Positions 24,366 to 33,000 of a stretch of 41,855 nucleotides of DNA are shown piece after piece. Under the pieces are notes generated by a model. It was not told where the DNA came from, searched no databases, and was given only the letters and a program-made list of their open reading frames with translations. Made by a program: the position numbers and the translations under genes. The DNA comes from an uncultured Chlorobiaceae bacterium. GTDB taxonomy: Bacteria; Bacteroidota; Chlorobiia; Chlorobiales; Chlorobiaceae. The number at the start of each line of letters is the position of its first letter. The first letter of the stretch is position 1. The DNA is taken from positions 1 through 41,855 of the forward strand of contig CAJEXI010000029.1 of the NCBI GenBank assembly GCA_903994455.1, written 5' to 3'.

Positions 24366-26419
24366 ATATATCTAATCTCATAATTATCTGGAATAATGAT
24401 AACCTGAAAGATCTATTGCGGTTACAGTATGGCGCAGCGAATATTATTTGTTCAGCAAAAGAACTTAATAATCATAATCTTTCCTTTGTTCAAGGAATTA
24501 TAGTTCTCTGTGAGTTGAATTGGGATGAGCATGGGCATGATAGATTACCATCAGAATTTTATGGCATTGAATTAGTCAAGCGTTATTTTCGTACGTTGAA
24601 GCATTTGCATGTCCCAGTCCTCTTTGTATCTGTTATGCCCAAGAGTTATTTTGAGACAAGTCCGAAGAATATGATTCTTGATGCTCTTGGCCATTCGTTT
24701 ATGCAGTTGGAGCCGTTACAGTGGAATATATGGAAGGAACAGTTTGGTCACGGAAATTTACTCCCATTAAATGAAATTCAGTTCGCCGACATCCAATCAA
24801 ATTACTGCAACTTAGGTGGCCAGATTGGTGAAGTGGCACATCGCACCAAGGGGAGAATAGCTAATCTAATTCATGAACCTGAGATTGATCGACAAACAAA
24901 GTTCCTGAATATTTACAATACCCTTAACACAGGCCTGAGTGAGATATGTCAACTTCTTGGCAATAGCATAGTTGCGCTTGGTGTTAGAGATCATCTGCTT
25001 GACGAGTTTAATAAAGGTATTATTCTTTCTCAAGATTTGACAAGAGCCGGTACTTTTATGCAGCAGCATGAGGAAGTGCTTAGAGCTTTGGCTGATGAAA
25101 CAGAGGTAACGCCACTACCTATAGCTGTTGAAAGGCCCTGGAAAGCATTGGTTCTTGATGATGAACCTGCCAGCCTTGAACTTATCATTGACGCTCTCCA
25201 TGCCAACGGTGTGACAACGATTGTTTGTTCACATGTCGATCAATCTCAAATAGTTATAGAAGAAGATGAAAAGAACGGAAACTTTATTTCGGTTCTTATT
25301 TCTGACTATCGTTTATTTGAACCTGGTACAACAAGGCATCAGTCGAGGCAAGGATATGACTTTCTGCTTGATACCGCAAAAAGAGAGCGTTTTACTTCAT
25401 TTGTTGCGCTTAGCGGATTAGGACGTCAGTTTCTACTTGAAAGCTTTCGGAAATATAATCTACGAGTCGAAGTATATTCAAAGGATGATTTACGTTCTTC
25501 AGAGAGAGCCCGACAAGTTTTTGCTGAAAATATTGTTCAGCTTGGCGAGGAAATTCATAAAACACTTGTTGCACAGCCAGTAGTAGGATTAGCCAGATGG
25601 AAAACACAGCTTAAACCATTTTATTTGGCTTATCGCAATTCAGTTAGATATACACAATATGAGCAAAATATAAGAAAATCGGCAAGACGCTATGTGCTTA
25701 CAGTAAAAAATATTTTTGACGACACTGATCCAAATAGACTTCAACTTTCTGTTGTTACACCTTTTCCAGGGTTAAGAACTGAATTGAAAAGTGTTGAGAA
25801 TAAAAAACATGTTGATGTATTTTTAAAAATACTTGAGGCAAGACGTATTGCTATTTGGTTACTTGTTACTCAGGAATTTGACACAAAAACTGTATATGCC
25901 ATAATAAATGATGGTAACCTTGATTCTTCTTATCTGAATAAAGAGGATCCAAAAGAAAAAGATACAATTAAAGGGAAAGTTAATGGGTTATTAAATACGG
26001 ATCTTTGTATTTCCACAAAGGAGTTTCCAGAAGGATTACTTGTTGAAGAGGTCGCATGGCTTAAGTATGATATGGGAATTGATATTTATGATATGCGTAT
26101 AGTGTTGTCGCAGGTGCATGAGCATTTTAATGAATGTTTGAATCGGTATCCTCAACTTTTACAGGTTATGGCTCAATGGTCAGAATTGGAAGAGGACTTT
26201 ATTAATAATAATCTTGTTTTAGTCAGTGTGGGAGATGTTAAAAGAGTTGCGCGATGTATGGCTGAAAAAATTAGGGATGTACAAGAGGTCAAAATTGCAA
26301 TACAGATGTTGCAGCAATGCCTTACAATTTTAGAAAAAGATAATAATTGTTTGCTGATTAGTGATGATTTAAAAGAATATGTGCAGAGTAAAATTAATAT
26401 TCTTTATAAATTTAATTAA
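24362..26419 (+). CDS. Multi-domain phosphorelay protein (pseudo-receiver, Hpt-like, receiver)
   Basis: 685 residues. Residues 1-115 look like a receiver with Glu instead of Asp (IIVLCELNW; GIELVKRYFR; VPVLFVSVM). VAHRTKGRIANL (158-169) carries H160 in the H-x-x-K-G pattern of histidine phosphotransfer domains. Residues 258-380 are a complete receiver: D266/D267 in LVLDDE, phospho-acceptor D315 in VLISDYRL, S351, and K374 in VYSKDD. The last ~300 residues are unassigned (VTPFPGLRTELKSVE, KKHVDVFLKILEARRIAIWL). Overlap with the previous gene is four bases. With the kinase and the receiver-HEPN protein this gives every step of a His-Asp-His-Asp relay. Confidence 0.65.
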   Translation: MNISNLIIIWNNDNLKDLLRLQYGAANIICSAKELNNHNLSFVQGIIVLCELNWDEHGHDRLPSEFYGIELVKRYFRTLKHLHVPVLFVSVMPKSYFETSPKNMILDALGHSFMQLEPLQWNIWKEQFGHGNLLPLNEIQFADIQSNYCNLGGQIGEVAHRTKGRIANLIHEPEIDRQTKFLNIYNTLNTGLSEICQLLGNSIVALGVRDHLLDEFNKGIILSQDLTRAGTFMQQHEEVLRALADETEVTPLPIAVERPWKALVLDDEPASLELIIDALHANGVTTIVCSHVDQSQIVIEEDEKNGNFISVLISDYRLFEPGTTRHQSRQGYDFLLDTAKRERFTSFVALSGLGRQFLLESFRKYNLRVEVYSKDDLRSSERARQVFAENIVQLGEEIHKTLVAQPVVGLARWKTQLKPFYLAYRNSVRYTQYEQNIRKSARRYVLTVKNIFDDTDPNRLQLSVVTPFPGLRTELKSVENKKHVDVFLKILEARRIAIWLLVTQEFDTKTVYAIINDGNLDSSYLNKEDPKEKDTIKGKVNGLLNTDLCISTKEFPEGLLVEEVAWLKYDMGIDIYDMRIVLSQVHEHFNECLNRYPQLLQVMAQWSELEEDFINNNLVLVSVGDVKRVARCMAEKIRDVQEVKIAIQMLQQCLTILEKDNNCLLISDDLKEYVQSKINILYKFN

Positions 26420-26424
26420 TAAAA

Positions 26425-26925
26425 ATGGATAGTATCAATAATTTTCTTCGGGCACTGTATCTAAAAAAATGGGATTCGCTACCAAAAGAGATCCAGAAAG
26501 ATTTTCTTTCCAGTGCGTTTATGAAAATCAGTCAAGATGATATTGATTGGTCTAATCCCATTATTATGGAGGAGAAGGATAAACTGGCGTTTAAAAAGTA
26601 TTTAATAAAAGAATATAAAAACTTAAAGCTTTCTTCTGCTGGTAAAGAAGTTGGGGTGTCGTGGCTTGATCAATTGAATGATACTGATAGCAATGAAGAG
26701 GAGCTTTCAGATGATATTAAAGAAGAATTAGAAGAGAATCGCTATGATGACTATGATAATCAGATTTCACTACTCCCACCACTCGAAAGTGAGGCTGTTC
26801 GGCTTCTGATTGAACCTGATTTACTGCCGTTGTTAACTCTTTCGTTTAGTGAAACAGGAAGAAAAATGATTCTTCGCAGGGCCTATATTCGTCTTATGTG
26901 GCTTAAGCAAAAGCCGACTTCGTAA
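26425..26925 (+). CDS. Small acidic protein ending the phosphorelay operon
   Basis: 166 residues, five bases after the preceding stop. It is strongly acidic in the middle (NDTDSNEEELSDDIKEELEE) with a helical, basic C-terminus (RKMILRRAYIRLMWLKQKP). No family recognised. An acidic linker and small size fit an adaptor, inhibitor or antitoxin-like partner for the HEPN protein, but nothing in the sequence proves it. Confidence 0.5.
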   Translation: MDSINNFLRALYLKKWDSLPKEIQKDFLSSAFMKISQDDIDWSNPIIMEEKDKLAFKKYLIKEYKNLKLSSAGKEVGVSWLDQLNDTDSNEEELSDDIKEELEENRYDDYDNQISLLPPLESEAVRLLIEPDLLPLLTLSFSETGRKMILRRAYIRLMWLKQKPTS

Positions 26926-27237
26926 TGGGGGTATCACTTCATATACAGTCACATTTCTCCTCGCCACAAATTTATTTCCTCATACCTTAAAAAGGTCTGC
27001 TTTACTCATTTGCTCGCTAATGACTACCCTACGCTACAATTATTTCCCTTGTCCATTATAATCTCATCGTACAGCCCGATTCCTTTCACCGGTCTGTAAT
27101 GGATCACATCTTCTTCTCCTTCAAAATATCTTTCAGTTTCTTCGCTACCGTTTATTTGTGCTCATATTTTCAGTTACAGTTGTTCAATTGTTAAGAAGGT
27201 GGAATCAATCGCCTACGCAAATTAATTAACGTTGTCT

Positions 27238-27259
27238 CAACTAAGTGCAAATAACCGTT
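27238..27259 (+). promoter_or_regulatory. Bipartite motif, site 6
   Basis: CAACTAA-GTGC-AAATAACCGTT, a perfect match to the consensus. Confidence 0.5.
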
Positions 27260-27308
27260 CTTTGTGAATATATATCTTCATTGTCCGAAATCGATTACAA
27301 TCTTATTG

Positions 27309-27330
27309 CAACTAACAACAAATAACCGTT
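27309..27330 (+). promoter_or_regulatory. Bipartite motif, site 7
   Basis: CAACTAA-CAAC-AAATAACCGTT, a perfect match to the consensus, 71 bp downstream of site 6. A degenerate third copy (GAACTAA-CCCA-AAAT) follows at 27419. Confidence 0.5.
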
Positions 27331-27482
27331 TTCCAGTAGTGTATAGATGGTTGAAGTTGTTCCTATAAATTTAATATTGGAAGGTGAGCAAGTGAGTGTA
27401 CGACTTTCCAGCAAACCGGAACTAACCCAAAATTATTAATGTCTGAGAGGGAAATTATATCACGAATTAAACTGGTAACATC

Positions 27483-27971
27483 ATGAACACACTTCAGAAA
27501 AGTATCGTTGCTGCGGCAACTGTCATAACGCTCGGTGGGTCATACTACTATGTAACCAATAGCACGTTTCGTGATAAGACACATACTTTTTTAGGTGTAA
27601 AAGAGAAAGAGAGTTCCAAGCCAATTTACAATGCTTGCTTCGTGATTTTTGATCCGTCAGGCTCAACCTCTTCAACCTATTCAGTTCCAAAAATTGATAC
27701 GACCTATGTCAAGCAGCTTGTTGAAAAAATCCGTGAGAATGGAGATGGTGATATCTGGGTCACGTTCATTGACCAGGAGTCATTCAACAACCCGATACTG
27801 TATTTCAAGGTAACTGGACAACCTGTAAAGCTTGAAGCACCTGTTCGTCAACCCGGTGAGTCACGCATTGCCTTTAACAATCGGGATGAAGAGTACAAGA
27901 AGTGGATTAAAGGTTCTGAAGAGGATGCTGAAAAAGCTCAACAGTTATTTCAGAGCCAGCTTTACATTTAG
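27483..27971 (+). CDS. Membrane-anchored vWA-like protein, short
   Basis: 162 residues. An N-terminal segment SIVAAATVITLGGSYYYV forms a membrane anchor or uncleaved signal. CFVIFDPSGSTSSTY contains D57-x-S59-x-S61, the MIDAS metal-binding motif of von Willebrand A domains, at the end of the first core strand; DGDIWVTFID fits the next strand. The protein stops soon after (ends QQLFQSQLYI), so the vWA fold appears incomplete compared with the usual ~180-residue domain. It may be truncated or a minimal version. It opens the vWA / DUF4407-transglutaminase / SEDS-PBP cassette. Confidence 0.6.
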   Translation: MNTLQKSIVAAATVITLGGSYYYVTNSTFRDKTHTFLGVKEKESSKPIYNACFVIFDPSGSTSSTYSVPKIDTTYVKQLVEKIRENGDGDIWVTFIDQESFNNPILYFKVTGQPVKLEAPVRQPGESRIAFNNRDEEYKKWIKGSEEDAEKAQQLFQSQLYI

Positions 27972-27992
27972 GAATTGCATGGTTGCTGTGGT

Positions 27993-28014
27993 CAAATAAC
28001 CGGAGCTAACCAGC
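27993..28014 (+). promoter_or_regulatory. Bipartite motif, site 8 (degenerate)
   Basis: CAAATAA-CCGG-AGCTAACCAGC. It keeps 6 of 7 positions of the left half and the TAACC core of the right half. Upstream of the DUF4407-transglutaminase gene. Confidence 0.3.
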
Positions 28015-28179
28015 GGGCGTTTATGCTTAGAGGGAGGTCGAAAAAGGATGGCGTCCAGAGTCGACAAATCGAAGGATGGGAGCCAGCTACCACTCAATAA
28101 CCTGGCGCTCAATCAGGCAGCGGTTTTTTTAAGGTCAAGCATAATTCTTTAACTAATGTTAACCAAAAGGGATAAAATT

Positions 28180-29724
28180 ATGACGAGTTTATTAAAAGGG
28201 ATTTACCGCTTGAGTGGGACGACTTATGATGTAATCAAGCATTGTAGCCCTGATACGAAGACACGTTATAATAATATTTCATACGCATTATTGCTAACCA
28301 CTGGTTTAGCTGTATTCGGAGGCTATGAGATAGCATCTCAGTTCACTGAAATAATCTGGATCGATTTGTTAGTCGGGCTGTTTTGGGGTCTTGCGGTATT
28401 TAGTTTTGATTTCTTCCTCTTAAACAGTGTTGCGGGAAAATTCCAGCGGTACATGAGAGTATGTGTTGGAATTTCCAGTGTCCTGATTACTGTGAGTGCT
28501 TTTTTTATTACACTGAATCGGGCGACAATAGAAACTACTATCGCTCGTGAAACGGGCAATCGTATTGCAATTATCGAAAAAGAGTACCTTGCAGGCAAAG
28601 AGACCCGATATGCGCAACTTAACGAAAAGCGTAATGCCATTGCTCGTTATCATCAAGCCAACTGCGTGACAGAGGCTTTAAACGGATTTCCAGGAGAGCG
28701 ATATGCAGCCAAGCATAGCCTTTGTGAAGAGACCAATAAGGAAATTGTAACGGAGAGTGCTAAGCTGGATATGGCTGAACAGCCATATTTAAATGCGTAT
28801 TTAACGACAAAAGATGATGTATCGAGTGAACAAAGCAATGATTATTTTGCAAAGCTTCGTCTGCTCTCGCAAATTTTAAATAGTGATTTTACAAGTCAGT
28901 TTATGACTGTATGCGGGTTCATTTTTTTTTGTGCTGTAGAAATTCAGTGCATGACCTTAAAGTTTGGAATAGCTAAAGATGACGAGTATCACACCGCTTT
29001 ACATGAATATCTTGAACAGCACAAGATAATAACAATGGAGAACATCAATGAGCAAAACCGAGCAGCAAAAGACAAGGCTTTTGCTGCTTATAAAAGAGCA
29101 TATAGAGAAAGACAGCAGGAAAAATTTCTTGTGGACATGGATGCAATACAGGACATAGCATCTAAAGAAAAGGCGATTAACAAGATTTTAAACATCTGTA
29201 TGGAGAATGGGTACATCGATAGTGTCAAGCAAATCAAAAAAATATTGATGAGCCAAGATGATTCATCCTCTTCAAAAAATAATTATACTGAAGATATCTT
29301 TGAAATGAGTCAGTCTATGAAAGATATCGTAAAAGTAATTGAAAAATGTTCACCAAGAAATTCACTTTATGAAAATATTTTTAACTGGATGGTTGAAAAT
29401 ATCGCATACGATAGTGAGCATTCAAAACAGCACTATCGCACTGCACTGCAAACTTATACTGATAAGCAGGGACTTTGCGGCGAATTGAGTGTTCTGTACA
29501 TGAGCTTCTTAAGGGCGGTCAACGTTGACTGCAATTATTGCGAAGTTACAAAAGACATGGATGGAAAAACCGTTACACATGCCTGTGTTATAATCAATCA
29601 TGATGAAACCACAAGAACCCTTTCAGATGTTGCTTATAAAGCGTATAAAATTAATCATTTGGAATATAAAGAAATTTATGATGATGAATTAACTGTCAAA
29701 TATCAAAATTGGAACCAAAATTAA
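28180..29724 (+). CDS. DUF4407 membrane protein fused to a transglutaminase-like domain
   Basis: 514 residues from the ATG at 28180, preceded by AAAGGGA with suitable spacing; an ATG at 28156 lacks this. Membrane segments lie near residues 35-55, 60-80 and 88-108 (ALLLTTGLAVFGGYEI, IDLLVGLFWGLAVFSFDFFL, VGISSVLITVSAFFITL). A long coiled region follows, with a fourth helix (FMTVCGFIFFCAVEIQ) near 240-255. This is the DUF4407 layout. The C-terminal ~150 residues carry a transglutaminase-like triad in order: C433 (KQGLCGELSVLYM), H467 (TVTHACVIIN) and D483 (TLSDVAYKAY). Such domains act as proteases or crosslinkers. With four membrane helices the catalytic domain shares the side of the N-terminus, most likely cytoplasmic. 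Confidence 0.7.
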   Translation: MTSLLKGIYRLSGTTYDVIKHCSPDTKTRYNNISYALLLTTGLAVFGGYEIASQFTEIIWIDLLVGLFWGLAVFSFDFFLLNSVAGKFQRYMRVCVGISSVLITVSAFFITLNRATIETTIARETGNRIAIIEKEYLAGKETRYAQLNEKRNAIARYHQANCVTEALNGFPGERYAAKHSLCEETNKEIVTESAKLDMAEQPYLNAYLTTKDDVSSEQSNDYFAKLRLLSQILNSDFTSQFMTVCGFIFFCAVEIQCMTLKFGIAKDDEYHTALHEYLEQHKIITMENINEQNRAAKDKAFAAYKRAYRERQQEKFLVDMDAIQDIASKEKAINKILNICMENGYIDSVKQIKKILMSQDDSSSSKNNYTEDIFEMSQSMKDIVKVIEKCSPRNSLYENIFNWMVENIAYDSEHSKQHYRTALQTYTDKQGLCGELSVLYMSFLRAVNVDCNYCEVTKDMDGKTVTHACVIINHDETTRTLSDVAYKAYKINHLEYKEIYDDELTVKYQNWNQN

Positions 29725-29757
29725 GTCCATTTATAATTTAACTTTAACTTCATTATT

Positions 29758-29994
29758 ATGAACTTCTTCGAGAAAATCAAAGGGATATTTTCCCGTAGGC
29801 ACTGGGACTCCACAGAGTTCAAGTCGAATAGATCATGGAGTGAGAGTGATGTGGATATGAACTCTCCAGGTATGGATGATTCAGGGTTCAGAGGTAATGA
29901 AAAAACAGATTTTAAGTCACTTGATAAGCTGTCATTTGACGAAATAATAAGCGAAAAGATAAAATTCTTTGAGTCTTTACCGTTATTAAAATAA
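29758..29994 (+). CDS. 78-aa hypothetical protein
   Basis: A short hydrophilic protein (MNFFEKIKGIFSRRHWDSTE; C-terminus FDEIISEKIKFFESLPLLK) with an amphipathic N-terminus that could bind the membrane. It lies between the DUF4407-transglutaminase gene and the SEDS-PBP gene, with 33 and 7 bp gaps, so it is probably co-transcribed. No family recognised. Confidence 0.45.
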   Translation: MNFFEKIKGIFSRRHWDSTEFKSNRSWSESDVDMNSPGMDDSGFRGNEKTDFKSLDKLSFDEIISEKIKFFESLPLLK

Positions 29995-30001
29995 TTGCCA
30001 A

Positions 30002-33000
30002 GTGAAAAATAAATATCTCATATTTTTAATAGCACTTGTTATATGTAGTGCTATGTATTCTGCATATAGCATTAGTGTGATGCTTTATAACAATAAAACT
30101 CCATATACTGTTGAGTGTAAAGGAATTCTTCTCGATAAGAGCAAAGTATATGCTATAAGCAATACGAAGAGTCAATCAAGTGATACTTTAAATATAAATT
30201 TCCCACAATCCAAAGTAATTATGCCAAGTACTTTGGGGTATATATATTATGATAAATCAAAGAGTGAGTTTGTTTTAAAAAACAATCAATGTATATATGA
30301 TATTTCTCATGGAACGCCGAATAATTATTTTCTTCCTTACGCTAAAAGATTAAAAGATAAATTTTTGGATAAAAATATATTTGGACCATCCGAGATAATT
30401 AGACAAGATGCGCTGTTAGATTATGGAATAAAATATAATAACAGTGTCGGCACCCTTGAAAATAGGGTAAGCGTGAAGCTTGATCGATATGGTAGACAGA
30501 TTTATCTTAAAATAAAGGATGATGGAGTAGGAGTAAAATATCTAGTGAAAAGCAGTTCTAAGAATCTGTACAATATAGTTTTAAATCAACCAGTCACGAC
30601 TAATATACCTTATGTTTTTTTATTCGATAACACAACATCTGTCTCTTCAAAATATACTTTAGAAGTTAATGCAAAGACGTTTTCAGTAAGTTATAAAGTT
30701 AAAGATAATAGGGGAATTGTTATAAAAGAAGGGAAAGAGAGTTCGCCTGAATTTATCGTTGGTGGGTATCTATTTTCCATTAACCCGAAATATACGCTCC
30801 AATTCTGTATTTTATATATACTATTTAATGCTTTTCTTTTTGGTCTACAAATATTCTTTATAAACCTTTATTCAAAACAAAAATCTCCAGTTTATAAGTC
30901 ATTATTAAGTATTCGAATTTTATTCAATTGTATAGTTTTCTTGGCCACCCCTCTTTTTTTAACCTCTTATTACCTTGTAAGCGGGAGAGTTTTATACTTA
31001 ATAGCTATTATAGTGTTAAATGGCTCATTTTTTGCGCCAAAAACATTCCTGCATTCTCTTGATTTAAGTAAGCTTAAAATATCTCTTCTCAAAAAATATA
31101 TAGGATTAATATTTTTTGCTGTAATGATGTTGATTTTTATAAAATTTTTTGCAGAAAATGAGTGTTTATTTCAAATTCCACTTCTTCATGTACAGCAAGT
31201 AGTCATACTTCTTTTAATCGCTTTTTCTCAAGACGAACTTTTAAAGGATGTCCAATATGGTCGATTTTTACGGATATTCATGATAATATCATATTCTGTA
31301 GTAATATCTTTTGTTAGCTCGGATTTTGGTTCATTAATTTATACTTTATTGGCTTTTTTGTTAGTTGAATTAGTTAGCAAAACTATTAAGCTTAAATATA
31401 TATTATTATTGGGTGTGTTTTTGACAAGTTTGCTTTTTGTGGCTTATCATAATTCACCTGACCAATTCTCGGAAAGAAAATCATATCGAATCATTGCTCC
31501 TTATATAAATCCTGAATCAAATCATTTATCAAAGATTAACGAAGCTGATCGAGAGTCATATAGCACAATATTTCTTAATTTAAAAAATATTGTTGACGGT
31601 AAAGCACCTCGTTTTAATGACGTGATAATTCCTGCTAGTATGCGAAGCACCTGCCACAGCGACTTTGCATTTCTTTGGAGTCTTACATTTGGAGGTCTAA
31701 TATTTTTTTTAATATTTATCCTGGTACTTATAGCATTAATTAAGGATCTTGTATTCCTTCTTTTCTGCTCTATCAGAGAGATTCGAATTGATAAAGAGAC
31801 AAGTTTTGCATTTCCAAAATCAAGAGAAGCTGAATTAGTCAGGTATTTGTTAGCGTTTGTAATTATTTCTTTTATTTATCCTGTTGTTTCCAATTCAGTG
31901 ATTATACCACTCACTGGACAAAGTATACCCTGTTTAAGTATCAGTACTATTGAAGTTATATTTTTGATTATACTTATGGCTTTTTTAAGTAGCATATTTG
32001 CCAATGATAAATATTATAATAAACCCTCTAAAATTAATTATTTCTATTCAGATGTACAAAGAAGTATGAGTTATTCATTATTCTTTGTTTTTGGATTGCT
32101 CGCTGTTTTCTTTTTAATACGAGGAGTATTATTACTCGGTTTCAGTGATACGCTGTCTTGGAAAAAACATCTTTCAGATGAACGTATGAAATTTGACCAA
32201 CAAATTCCTGATTATTACAATAAAAACGGGCTGGTTAAGTTTGCAAAAGTAGTGGTTGGTGATGATAATATTACAAATGTAAATAAATCTAAAAAGCCAA
32301 TACTAAAAAATTTGGCAAGTTTATACTATTCTGACAAGCCATACTCTCAAACCATGTATGATTCTAAAGAGTTTAACAATACCACTGATAAACTGTTAAG
32401 ACAAATGACTGTTGATTCAATATTTACTACTCGATCAAAGACCATTAGTGGTATTCACCATCCTTTCGGTACAGTTTATTCATTCAATCAGCAAGTCAAT
32501 AATAAACAGGTTGTTAAAGTTTCCAATGATTATTATAGATCCATTCCATTTAATTCACAAACATTAAATGCTGATTTAACAGCGGAGTGTTCAAAGGCAC
32601 TCGAATCTCATTTAAGCTTAATTGGAATACAAAGCAATATTGGTTCTGTAATGATTGTTGAAAACAAAACTGGAAAGATTCTAGCGAATAGCTCATTTCC
32701 TTTACTTGCAACGACCAACAGTAACGAACACTATTACTTTATAGGGTCACTAAAGAAAATACTTGTTGCTTACGCTGCTCTGAGTATAGATTCTTCATAC
32801 CGCTCAAAAATATACGGAGGAAAATCATTTCAAGAATTTCTTCAATACTCTGACGATTACTATGCTGCCGCGTTGTTAAAAGATCTTTTGAAAAATCACA
32901 GGGAGAAATTAGGCAATGTTCTGGAGAATGATTTTGACCTGCCACTATACTCATTAACTGATGATGCTTACTTGGACGCTCTTCCTAATAGTATTGATTT

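Larger units (their letters stand above)
26926..27482. other. Non-coding gap with motif copies
   Basis: No convincing gene in 557 bp. The minus strand has a 45-codon open frame without a start (27024-27161) whose translation (ERYFEGEEDVIHYRPVKGIG) looks protein-like, so it may be a relic of a decayed gene. Three copies of the bipartite motif lie at 27238, 27309 and (weak) 27419, all upstream of the vWA gene. Confidence 0.45.

Noticed and set aside
27024..27161. Minus-strand 45-codon open frame with protein-like sequence
   Set aside because: No start codon and stops on both sides; at best a relic.
28107..28131. Possible terminator CGCT/AGCG plus T-run after the vWA gene
   Set aside because: The stem is only four base pairs, too weak to call despite the T-run.
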